Positions 9,981 to 21,158 of a stretch of 64,000 bases of DNA are shown here, piece after piece (position 1 is the stretch's first letter; each line of letters starts with the position of its first letter). A program made the position numbers and the translations under genes. The DNA is from Schizochytrium sp. TIO01 (lineage: Eukaryota; Sar; Bigyra; Thraustochytrida; Thraustochytriidae). The stretch is from NCBI GenBank assembly GCA_004764695.1, contig SMSO01000032.1:8018668-8082667 (forward strand), read 5' to 3'. The notes beneath the pieces are model-generated. The model was not told where the DNA came from and did no database searches. It saw nothing but the letters and a program-made list of their open reading frames with translations.

Positions 9981-12900
9981 GCCTGCTTTGCTTGTCTTTC
10001 TATAACCCCCCTATGCTTTCTTACACTTTCTACCTTTACTTTATGGGCGGGTTATCTATCCTGTTCCTCTCTGTGTGTCGTAGCTGCTGCTAGAAATCAT
10101 CTTTCCTTGCATGCGACCATGCCTGGACCATTACACAGACCTGTATGCATGCTACCTCGTCTCTGTGCAGCATAACCTCTTCTCTTTTCGTTGTTCGTGT
10201 GATTACTGTGTTACGCTGCCTCAAAGCAATCATATAAATTTGAACTTTATCTATACGTTTGCAAGGCCTTTAGTCGCCTGCTTTTCTTCTTTTTATTTTG
10301 CATTTCTTGACTTGAATCAATCTCCATTGGTCTTTCTGCAAGGATTAGCGTAGTTAGTTTGGAAGCATTAATTTTGTGTTAGCGATATATGAAAGCAAAA
10401 ATAATTAGGGAAGCTCTGCATAGTTGTCGTTAGCCTGATTGCTAATCTATATCGTTCTTAGTATGCCATTTGAAGCAAGTCTTCGTAATATCAATCTTTG
10501 TTCTCCTTGTTTCAGAGGCGCTTCAATGCCTAATATATGGCCAGAATCCATGTGGTACTTTGTATGCTTAGAATAAATATTCTCAACAAGCACTTTTTCT
10601 GCCAATAGTTAGTCTCTTAGAACTTATGGTGAACACCTCTATAGTTCGAAGGGGCAGGACTCGGCTCATGAAGAACCTATTATCATGTGATATTCTGTGT
10701 AAAGGTAAAGAGTGATCACAATGAAACGAATCATGAAATAGTTTAGAAGAGGAACTCTCGAAGGTGTTGGAAATCCTACGTATGTTTGATGTAACAATAT
10801 ATTTCACATTTACAAGCTTCATGCTTACATCATTCTAGCGGGAGATAGATATATATCTTACTGCTCATTAATTGGAACCTTCTTTGATAAAGACTATAAA
10901 ATAATGAATGAAGCAATTCTTGTGTATTCAATTGATTCGCTAGCCAGTATATATGAAGAAGAACGGTGACATCACAAGTGAAATATAGCTATTCAAACTT
11001 TTGAAGCCTGGTACTGAGCAAACCTTCCTCATGAAGACAGGTTTCTGCTAGAAAATGCTTTTAGATGCATAAGCAACTTTTTCAGATTAAAGAAAGGTTT
11101 GGACCTCCATTGAGATACATGGTTAGTATGCATCCCTGGCGTATACTCACTATAACTATCTTCATCGCAAAATCATTTGGGGCATGAGTAGCTTTTCTTA
11201 CAAGATTTGTAAAGTTTCAAGGTTTTGAATTTAGGCTGATGAATTAACTCAAGATGATGGATCGTTGAGCCTTTCTATCTTGAAATGTGAAAAATGTCTA
11301 CAGGAAGCATGATGAATTTCATAGAACGTTTTCGGTCGATGGTAAGTATTTCGGTCTATGAAGGTTTCTGTAGCCGGGTCTGAAGCTGCCGCGACATGTT
11401 AAGCAGGGCGATATGAGCAATATATGCGCTGGATTAACAGATTTAACGAGGAAGATGAATGTATCCTTAGTTTTCTCGTTGTGACGAGTTATGTCTGTCG
11501 TGATTGAAACTATGCGCACTCATGACTGGGATTAACGTAAAGCTAAGCACTTGAACTTATATTGGTAACACAACGAAATAAATACAGGTATAGTTTTGCT
11601 CTGCGTGTAAGGCGAAACAAACTTTTATATTTCATGCAGTCTGGAAGGACTACAAATTTTTTCAATCTTCTTACACGCATACAGATTTCATAAGGAGTAA
11701 CTACAGATTAACGATATATCAAGAGACATTGTATTACAAAGATCATGGGCGCAAATGGTTTAGATCTGTATAGCATTGATAGAGTATATTTTTTTGTATT
11801 TTCAAACTTGAAGTATAAATTCAGACTTCTTGTCTTTGAGCTTAAATCGCCATATTGTGAATGTAAGTAACTTGCAGAAATATTTACCCGTAAAACTTCG
11901 CACAAGATGTATAGACATTTCTAAAATAAACTTAAATTCAATAGGAGTGCCGCTTTGGCCCTGTGCAGACACTTGGAAGTCCAACAGTTCCGATCTAAAT
12001 CAAAGGCCGTCGACTTACTTGTGTGGTCAAATGTGATAGACAATCAATCTGTGCATCAGCATTAGGCAGGTGGCATGGGAATATCAGGAATAGCGTGAAG
12101 AATTATGAGCATGTGTGCGAGGTTTCAACTATTTAAATATGCCTCCCCCGCCCCTTCTTTGTTTCATGTTTTTATATTTTGCATCATCTAGGGTGCCACT
12201 GGGGCGTTAGTCTCTCTGGTACTGCTGGGTGGTAAAATTCGATCAGCCGGAGGCTGCTGAAAGGCTCTTGTCGTCTTGAAGCAGATTAATGAAATGTTTG
12301 CATTGAACTCTGTCAGATTGAGCAGTTTAGCTACACTTGGGGAAGTGAGTTGAAAGGCAAGATAATTCATTTTACATTGAATCAATGAAGTTAGGCATAG
12401 TCCATTCTATACAAATTTGAAGCCTTTGAGGTGGTTCATATCTTTCATTTACTAATTTCCTCGTATAGCTCGACTTTTATACATTAATTCGTCCTTCTGG
12501 GGTAGCTAATATTAGTATGCGAAAGAATCTGGATACATTCTGCCAATATAATTCTTTGGTTGATAATAGTAGAAAGCAATCTAATTATTACGAAAACGTG
12601 ATTAGAGACTTTGAGTTGTTATCATCATTGTCGTTGATACGTACCTGCTGATTCTTCTTGAGAATGATTCGCTTATATATGGATTTAAAACTTAGTAACA
12701 GATGTATAGAGATTATGTATATATATAGATCGACAATAAATAGGTAAACTCTTGCGCTAATGGGTGATATTAGCTTGTGTTTATGGGTCAAATTAGGTGT
12801 CTCTTATAATAAACACTCCAAAAAGTAAGGAATAACGTTCTGAGCAAGTCATAGAATAGCAAAAATGGGAGCCTATTCGTTGTAAAGAGCGTGGTTTCAC

Positions 12901-14053
12901 TAGGAAGTCATCAAGGGGATTCAGACCAGAATAGAAGTGCGCTTCAATCACCGACTTGTAAATTCTAGAGAAAGATTGCTCATAGATGATGTGGTATAAT
13001 CCAGAAATTTAATAGACTTGCTCTTGGTCAAGATGCAATTACATTAAAGTAGAATGCAAGCTTTGAAAACTTGCATAGTCGTAAGCCAGAAACAGTAATT
13101 CCTGTTTTAGACTCCGTCCTTTATTGTTAAACGGCAGATACAGCATAAGTTTTAAATCAGACCACGATTGAGTTCTTCGGTTATCATTCCAAAATATTTA
13201 TTTAGCCATGGAATATTATTGAGAATAAATTGCAAAATGTAGATAGTATATCTTTTAATTAAGCTTCAGTTCAGCCGCTTGCAAAACATAAAAGTCCTGC
13301 TTGAGCGCGTTGAGCATGGTAAAGCATAGTTTTAAGGTGTATGCATGAGGGAAATTTTATGAGCGTTTGAACGCATATTGTTTGCCAGTCTTATCATGGC
13401 AAGAAGCTCAGTATACAAGTTGCGTCCTAAGAAAGTTCTTGACGTCTTCTGAAAAGTTGTACAGAGAGCAAAAAGAATCTAAATCTCCTTTTAAAAAGAA
13501 TATTCAACGTAAGATGGTGCTGCAGAGCTTAAAAGTTCTTCGTTTTGAAGATAGATAGATAATCAAATGATTTAAAGAATCTTATTGTCAGAATAGGCTG
13601 CCAATTAATTTGCGATTTGTTATGGCCCAAGAAGTCATGCGCTTAGTGTTTCAAGTATGTGATACATTTATCTTTGTATATACGCAGTGGGTTGTAGGAA
13701 ATAGAGAAATACTCGTTGGCATGTTGTGGCAATATATGACATTCGAGTCGTGCGATTTTTCTTCTGAGAAGACATTAATCAAATCGAAATGCTGCTATTG
13801 ATTCTATAGCTCGTGTATTCTGGCACCACGTAAAACTTTAAAGGAAAATAACTGTTGGACAAGAGAAGAAACTAAAATGATAAAGCAAAAGGGTTGCCTG
13901 CCTGGGGGCAGAACATTTAAAAATGAGTATGTCGTTTCCCATGCAGTATATGTCTCGGTCTTACAAAGTATAACCATTTCTGTGTAAGAGGCCCTTGAGT
14001 TCATTCTGTGAGAGCCCGGGAAGGTAAAATTTTCTGTACACTAAAAGCGAACG

Positions 14054-14305
14054 CTAAGGGTTTGGATAATGATCCTGTATCAGCAGGGTAGGCCTCAGCT
14101 GTTGTGCTGTCGGAACCTCATCTAAGACAAAATGTCTTAGAAACGCTGTTTGCGATCGGGGTTTTCGATTGACCATCGCGGTAAGTTCATAATTCCGAGG
14201 CCCCACCTCAAATAAACCATTATTGCTTAAACTCTTAAACTCCGGGGCCGCATCACAGACTTCAACGTGGTCAGAGACCGTCCTGAAAGATTCGAAAGTT
14301 GCCAT
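14054..14305 (-). CDS. Possible small ORF, 83 residues, unrecognised
   Basis: An ATG-initiated frame (CAT at 14303-14305) with balanced composition beginning MATFESFRTVSDHVEV and no low-complexity stretch, which is unusual for this desert. It has no recognised motif, no signal peptide and no membrane segment. The region directly upstream on the same strand holds a 10-bp hairpin. It could be a chance frame, a terminal exon of an unseen spliced gene or a gene relic. Confidence 0.15.
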   Translation of the reverse strand: MATFESFRTVSDHVEVCDAAPEFKSLSNNGLFEVGPRNYELTAMVNRKPRSQTAFLRHFVLDEVPTAQQLRPTLLIQDHYPNP

Positions 14306-14507
14306 GTGCCCCTCTTGGTTCTTTGCAGATGCTTGGTCCCACTCTTTTCAGTTTGCTTGAACACTTAAACACAGTACTTTCGCCGCCGATAGTCATGCAA
14401 CACTGTACGTCAGAGGCCCTGCCACGATAAGCGGTTTACAGTTCTCCAGAATGCAGGCCAAATTCCCTGACTTTCACAAAAGCTTTGCCATAACCCCGGG
14501 CCAATAT

Positions 14508-14537
14508 GTGGGCTCCGTGTTTAGAATCGGGGCCCAC
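14508..14537. other. GC-rich stem-loop
   Basis: GTGGGCTCCG - 10-nt loop TGTTTAGAAT - CGGGGCCCAC. Ten pairs form, one of them G-U in one strand's RNA. It stands out from its AT-rich surroundings. Confidence 0.6.
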
Positions 14538-15402
14538 GATAGATTAACCAGAGACGCATATCATCACCAAACAATTTCGCTCTCCTTGTAGGGAGGGGTT
14601 TCCATTCCTCCGGGCAGGTGTTTCAGTTTCTAGTCTTGGGTTCTGACCGCAATGCTTCTTTCGCCTTCCTCCGTAAAAAGCAGAGCATTGCTGCTCCGAG
14701 AAGCGCAAAAAACCAAGAAAGCCCAGAACTCCGAGTCGAAGCTTCCGGGCCTCAATTGACAGTCGTTTACTGGTCAGTCATTGGCCATCTCCATTGCCAG
14801 CCTCGCTAGCTGCAGCTACTACAGCTACAGTCTTTCAACACTCCCATGGGTCGCAGCTGACATGAAAGTAGCCGGAGCAACTTATACATATATCTCCTGC
14901 GCATTCTCAGGAGGCTCGCTCGCTCTTTCTTCAAGGTGTCCTGCGCGCATGAGGTTCGTGCCGTTTCCACGGGCCTTTGCGATGGGCTTTCGCAAAGGCT
15001 GGCACGCGAGCCAAAAGGTACAAGAAGAAGAGGGTGAAGAAAACATGTATCCAGGCGAAATTGTCGACGAAGAATTGGATGAAGCAGAAATATAGAAATA
15101 CACGAAGGAGAATCATATGAAGAACAAACGGTTAAGAAGTAATCTTTGAAGAAGAAATTGTTCAAGAAGAAATTGTTGAAGAAGAAACGGTCAAGAAGAA
15201 ATTGTCGAAGAAGAATTCTATGCATGAAGAAGAACTCTATGAAGAAGAGGAGGTCGCGCCTCGAGCTAGAGAGTCCAAGCCAAGCCACGATGCGGCACGC
15301 CGCGCCTGCTTCCTTTCAACTTTAAAAGGCGTAGACCAAGACCAGAGCCGCCATGCATCCATCCACTCACTCATTCATCCCGCATTCATTCGTTCCTGCT
15401 TT

Positions 15403-15507
15403 ATTCATTCATTCATTCATTCATTCATTCATTCATTCATTCATTCATTCATTCATTCATTCATTCATTCATTCATTCATTCATTCATTCATTCATTCAT
15501 TCATTCA
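15403..15507. repeat. (ATTC)26 tetranucleotide array
   Basis: 105 bp of near-perfect ATTC repeats, flanked by degenerate copies. Because it lacks stops it makes artificial frames encoding His-Ser-Phe-Ile repeats. Confidence 0.98.
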
Positions 15508-15750
15508 GTCCTGCATTCCTTCCTGTAGCCTAGATTTCCAAGGCCTTCGCTTCCACGCAGTCAGTCAGTCAGTCAGATGGCGCTTTCCTCCCTGGTGGCT
15601 GCCGCGCTGAGTCCCGGCGGACGCTTCCTTGTTAGCCTTCTGCTTCTCTCTACCGTCGTCTCGGCTACTACTGTCGCTTGCGTGCGTGTCACAATCTCGC
15701 TTGCGAGCTGGCGTCCATGCGGAGGCGGAGCGGGGCTGTCGAGGCGGGCG

Positions 15751-15774
15751 GGCAGGCAGGCAGGCAGGCAGGCA
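15751..15774. repeat. (GGCA)6 microsatellite
   Basis: Six GGCA units inside a GC-rich island. Confidence 0.95.
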
Positions 15775-15879
15775 CGCTCGCATTCATTCTTCATTCGGCT
15801 TTCGTCTGGCCTCGCGAGGCCTCGAAGAGGCGGGAAACGGGGAACGGGAAACGAGATGAGATGAAGTGCTACAGTAGAA

Positions 15880-15961
15880 AAATAAAATAAAATAAAATAG
15901 AATAAATAGAATAAAACAAAATAAAACTAGAATTAAAAGAAAGAAAGAAAGAAAGAAAGAA
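15880..15961. repeat. AAATA-type pentamers followed by (AAAG)n
   Basis: A-rich AAATA/AAACA units, then perfect AAAG units from about 15939 to 15961, directly after a GC-rich island. Confidence 0.9.
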
Positions 15962-17169
15962 GTCCCTTACTATATCAATTAGTCACTTAAACAACATCAC
16001 ATATACATATATATTATACGTGTATGTATATATGTATTTTTTAATATTTTTTTTTAAAATTAAATGTTTTTAAATCGAAGGGGCGGTAATGACATGGAAA
16101 AAAGCCCAAAAATCTCGAGATTCGACTGACCTCGCAAGCTCAGGACCGCTGCCATTCACAAATCTAGACGCCTCCCTCCCTCCCACGGGTTTCTGCCAGG
16201 CAGCCAGGGAGGGCCGCGCTCGCTCTCTCTCCCTCCCTCCCTCGCTCCCTCCTTCCCAGCTACGCGGCGCAAGGCCCGCCGTGTTGGAGGAGGCGTGTTT
16301 CTCGAGAACGAGGCCGGCGCCCGAGACGATGCGAGCGAGACCATCCTTTCTTGTCTCTTTCTTTTCTTCTTTCTTTCTTTCTTTCTCTCTCTCTCTCTTT
16401 CCCTCTAAAGTAAGATGCTGATTGCCCTATAAATAAGATAAAATAATGAAAGTGAAAATAATAAAATTAAAATAGGATGTGAACATGGGTAATATGAACC
16501 TGTTTGTCTCTCTCTATTTTCTTTCATCAGCAAAATGAATGAACAGAAGGGTATTGAGAAAGACTAACGCGAGAAAAGAGCGACGTCGATTATGATCTCC
16601 ACCAAACTCGAGCTACAGTAGTTAGCGCTCGTCGTCACAAGCGTACCTCGGACAGCCCGTTCGCCTCCGCTCCGAGGGCCTTGTTGACCCGGGAGAGGCT
16701 TCCGAGGCTTCCGCAGCCGCTCGCACCGCGCTTCCGCCGGAGTGATATCGCTCCTTCGAACTGGTACGAAGTCGAATTCAATGTATGCATATGCATACAT
16801 ACATCTATAGCAAACAAACAAACAAAACAAAAATACAAAACAAAACTAAAATAAAACGCAATATAGTGAGAACCGCTACTACAAGAAATAAATCAATGCA
16901 ACACGACGCAATGGCCAAAGGCACCAAAGCCGCAGCTTTCGATGACCAGGCGGTGGCGCCTACTGGTGCATACGTACTACGATGCCGGGCTCAGCCATGA
17001 GTCTCGAGAAGCTGCCGAGTTGTTTATTTGTTTGATTGTTTGTTTATTCGTTTGATTCTCCATTTCTCTGTCGTCGTCGCTGCCACTTCTTTAAAAAAAA
17101 AAAGGAGGCGAAAGAACAGGAGAGCCCCAAAAGAGGGTCACACTCTATCGCTGCCATTTCTTTAATTAA

Positions 17170-17284
17170 AAATAAAATAAAATAAAATAAAACAGGAGTG
17201 CCCTAAAGAGGGTTCTCGTGGTAGGTTAGATCAAAGTAAAATAAAACAAAACAAAACAAAATAAAATAAAACGAAATAAAATAA
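17170..17284. repeat. Two AAAAT/AAAAC pentamer runs
   Basis: AATAAA-type pentamers at about 17170-17192 and 17237-17284, separated by about 40 bp of unique sequence containing CCCTAAAGAGGGTT. A similar AAAGAGGGT phrase lies just upstream near 17129, suggesting a small local duplication. Confidence 0.85.
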
Positions 17285-17858
17285 TCAGCGTCGATACAAT
17301 CAAACATACATGTACCCTCGCTCCATCTTTGTGGGATTCCGAGACAGCTCCGGCGCCTCTTCGACCGCCGCTCTCTCTCGCTTCGGGTCGGCGGACGCGT
17401 CGGAGCCCTGCCTGGTTCGGCACCGCGAGGGGCTGCCCGCCTCGAGGTTGAGAAGAGGCGAAGCGCTCGCATTCTGCTCCCCGAAGATGTTCCGGGTCTA
17501 CTTCTGCTTCTTCTTTCTCCCGTTATGATGGTGGTTCTATCGACCTCTTTGAGTTTCTTCTTCTAAAAGTAAAGGTATAAATATAAAAAATCAATATATA
17601 CGTTAATATGAGGTATTTATTTGAATATACTTTTTAATTAAAATAAGTGGGTTATTAGTATCACCATCGTCGTCACTATTGAAAGAAGTGGTTGGTTTTT
17701 GGTTGTTTAGAATCAACAAATCATGATTCCTTCTATTATTCTTATTCCAAGAATAAAAATATAAAATACGCGTTTATAAGTTTTTGTTGCTGTTGTAAGA
17801 ATAACATCGTAAAGTTTAAAAGCAATTACTTATATAAAATAAAATCTCTTCTCCTTCT

Positions 17859-17904
17859 TTTTTGCTTTTGCTTTTGCTTTGTTTTGTTTTGTTTTGTTTT
17901 GTTT
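17859..17904. repeat. TTTTG/CTTTTG pentamer-hexamer run
   Basis: Tandem GCTTTT and then GTTTT units, the complement style of the A-rich pentamers 600 bp upstream. Confidence 0.9.
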
Positions 17905-18000
17905 GAAAATGATCAGCCTTGAAAAAAAAAAAAATGAAGTGAGAGCATTTGATTTTTAATACTAATAAAAATTAATGAATTGATTGGATTAGCTACTTTT

Positions 18001-20400
18001 ATAGAATTGATTTGTTTCTATTTTCGCTTTTATCGGATCAGGTTTTTTTCTTTTTAGAAAATAAGTTGTAAAACAACTCATATATATATGAGCCTTATAA
18101 AACAAGGCTACAATATAATGGCTGATTGTTCCACATTTGATTTATTAAACCCGCATATTAAAACACTCTGCATAAATAGAATAAAAACAACTTACATTTT
18201 TTTTTAATTTGAAAAGATTAAAATCGTTACTAGTTAATTTTGTAGATTTCTTCTTTCAGGTTGTTGAAAACAAGAAGTTTCCAAAAACCAGAACGCAACC
18301 AGGGAACTGCCCCCATTGGCAAAAATAAAGATCTACCTACCTAAATCGAGAGTAAAATAACTGGAGATGCATGTATTAGTTCCAATATTTCTCGAGAGGG
18401 AAGCCACGGCCATCATAATTGTACAACTCAGCCACAAATAGAAGATGGCCACAGTCTTGCGGTAGTTCTTAGTATATCACATATACCGACCTAACTAAGT
18501 TTGGTTTATTTATAGACGCTTTCCGTTTAAAGAAACCACTCGTTGGGAAGACCACCATTGTTCGACCAGCAGCTCGCCCGTCCTATTATAGAAAAGCGTT
18601 CGCATTAGCAATTTAGAGTACCATTTTGCTGCTTTTTCTTTCAAGTGCTCACTGCGTGAATTTCATCATGAAAGAGCACATATCGCGCAATTTCAAGTTT
18701 CACACGTGCCATACCGCTGCTCTTCGTTTGTGTCTCAGAGATCCTCCTTCTTTGGTGAGTCGAATCCTTCGCTGCTTTCGCTCGATCGCACATCACTCTT
18801 GGCCACTTTCGAACCTCCAAGCACAGGAGGATCGAACGCCATAGACGGCAGTCAGTCAGTCAGTCATCTCGAGAGAGAGTTGATGAAAACCATCTCATCT
18901 TCAGTCTCGCCAAGCAAATTGAATTGATCAGTGAACTTAAAAAAAAATCGATTTAAAGATCAATTGATAACAGAAAAAGAAAGATCAAGCCCGGCTGGCT
19001 GGCCGCGATCGCGCAGCGAGGATCGTGTTCTCGCAGGTAGTGGCGCGAATGCTGTATTTCGGTCAGCTTGGGATCGATTGAGCTAACTTCTCAGGCCCCC
19101 TGTTTCCTCGCAATTGCGGAGTGATTGAAAAAGGAAAGCCAAAAAACGTGCCGCTTGTTTTAACAAACTAAAAAAAAAATTCAAAAAATTCGGCGGCGCT
19201 TGCAGAGAAAAGGAATGATGGAACACCATATGATTATCTCTTGCCAAAACACCGATGCGGCGAGCCATTGTCGCAGCTTGAAGGAGATCAAGCAAGCAAA
19301 CAAGGGAGCATCGACGTTCGATCATGGATTCCAGCTAGGTTCCGGGCAATCGTCAGGAACGCTGGGACAAGAATACATCGCACTAAGGTACCATTGTTTA
19401 AGCAAGATTTTCCACCCCCGCAACGGAGGGAAGATAAATGACGATCGCGATTGCTTGCATTGATTGACATTCCAAAATCACACAAACAATAAAGAAACAA
19501 ACAAGCAACCAAAGGAACTGATCAACGGTCAGCCCTCTGCTTCCGCGGAAGCAGCAGCTCGGTTGCTGTCGAGCAGCCAGACAGAGCGCCGCAGCGAATC
19601 CGCGGAGGGCTCAGAAGTTCACGACTAAGAAAATCATCAACTCATCTACAGATTGAAAAAGTTCTTCGTTGGCTTACTCGTCTATCGATAAATAATCAAT
19701 AGGCTTCTTTCTCTTTCTCCTCGTCTCTAATCATTCTTACCCAAAGCCATAGTATCGCGTCGAAGAGACAGACTGAAAGAGTCTCTTTGGGGTAGACAGA
19801 CCCCGCATTCCCACTTCGTGCACGTGCCATCACTGAGCAGCCGCCGTGGATCGACTCCCCCGTCGCTCTTTTCGTAGCGAGAACGGGTGCTATTTGTGGG
19901 TATAGCACTCTTAGCCATTGGCGTTCCGTAGTCTGTTCTTTGGGTGCATCTTCCTCGCAGTATAACTGACCAGCTGACGAACTGGGTGATAGCGAGGTAG
20001 TCTCAACTCATTTCGAGCTAGCTCGATGATTTCGCAAAGGATGGACCTCCTCGAGGCCACCGTGCAAAGGGAGGGAGGGAGGGATGTGCCTGCAGCAGGT
20101 GAGGCGAAGCAAGCCAGCTCAGCTCCCGTGCGGGAGCTCTTCGCCAGCATCCTCTTTCCTCGAGTCTCTTCTCTCTGCGCACGTACCTCCTTTTCAAACT
20201 TGAAGTAAGTAAACAAACCTACGATGGCTGTCAATCAGTTAACATACCATAGACATGCTTTGGGTACTTTGCCATCTTTCCAAAGCAGCAGTTTCAATCA
20301 AACTTATGATGGTATGTATGTGTAAATGACACATACATACATATATACATATGTATATGTAGATATATGCATAAAGTACACACCCAGTACAGAGAGACTT
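18001..20400. other. AT-rich desert segment with a hairpin cluster
   Basis: Mostly unique AT-rich sequence with short frames only. The notable element is three adjacent inverted repeats at 18064-18109, listed separately. No gene or RNA gene was recognised. Confidence 0.55.
18064..18109. repeat. Three consecutive short inverted repeats
   Basis: AGTTGT-aaa-ACAACT (18064-18078), the perfect 16-bp palindrome CTCATATATATATGAG (18077-18092) and AGCCTT-ataaaac-AAGGCT (18091-18109) lie end to end, overlapping by 1-2 bases. No transposase or other gene is adjacent. Confidence 0.85.
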
Positions 20401-21030
20401 TGATTTGATTTCTCAGATCCGCCGCCTTTCGAAGAAAAAGAGGCGCAAGCCCAGTTTTGGCGTCCCGCTCGAGCTGGCGCTGCGGAGGATGCGCGGGGCC
20501 TCCGGCGGCGCGGGCTCCTGGGCCCCGTGGACGCCTCGCCGTCTGGACGGAGGCGAGTCCGCGTGTGCGTGGGAGCTTTTCCTTCCGCAGCGGCAGCGGC
20601 TCGAAAGTCACGACGCTGCGGATGGATATCTATCTATCTGTCTGTCTATCTGTCTATCGCTGTATTTCTCAGGCGAAGCGGCACCACCGCTGGCTGCTGA
20701 GCGGGCTGCTGAGCGGGCTTGAGCGAGTCCACGGCCTCCTCCGCGGCCTGCGCCGTCTCCGCATTCACGCATTCATTCCTCTTTGGGCCGCATGGACTGG
20801 CGGCATTGGCGAATGAATTTCGAGGTCGCCGAGTAACTAATTGTCCAAACCCACCGGGCGGCAAATCTTCTTGCTGGAGCTTGAGCTTGGGCTTGGGCTT
20901 GTATCGCAGCGAGCTCTCTTCTTCGCAGCTTGGCCGTCGCGCAGCCCACGGAGACAGACTTCTGCGTGTCGCTCGTGCTCCTGCCCGCGCGCAGAAGGAG
21001 CGACAGAAGGCTTTGGAGACCTTCGAATTT
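20401..21030. other. Pair of GC-rich islands without a supported gene
   Basis: Islands at about 20440-20620 and 20690-21010, separated by a TATC/TGTC run. Several frames are open across them (up to 140 codons on the - strand), but they overlap on both strands and none shows a known domain. Confidence 0.5.
20627..20658. repeat. TATC/TGTC microsatellite
   Basis: Interspersed TATC and TGTC units between two GC-rich islands. Confidence 0.9.
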
Positions 21031-21067
21031 TGAATGAATTCGAATTCAATCGATGAATTTGAATTCA

Positions 21068-21158
21068 ATGAATGAGTTCAAAATCGATGAATGAGTTCAA
21101 AATCGATGAATGAATCCAAAATCGATGAATTCGAAGTCGGTCAATGAATTCAAAATCG
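21068..21158. repeat. 19-bp minisatellite, about five units
   Basis: Unit ATGAATGAGTTCAAAATCG at 21068-21086 and 21087-21105. A variant lies at 21106-21124, then two degenerate units to 21158. It follows directly on GAATTCGAATTC-like sequence at the edge of a GC island. Confidence 0.92.

Larger units (their letters stand above)
9981..14900. other. AT-rich left part of gene desert
   Basis: It begins with the kinase 3' flank (pyrimidine-rich) and runs through AT-rich, mostly non-repetitive DNA. Frames are short, with frequent stops in all six. Structured items are a GC-rich hairpin at 14508-14537 and an 83-codon ATG frame at 14305-14054 (-), both listed separately. No RNA gene was recognised. 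Confidence 0.6.
14901..18000. other. Microsatellite-dense desert segment with GC islands
   Basis: A purine-rich GAAGAA stretch (about 15020-15250), the large ATTC array, then alternating GC-rich islands (about 15690-15860, 16630-16760 and 17330-17500) and AT-rich pentamer runs. Frames here are created by repeats and I support no gene. Confidence 0.6.
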
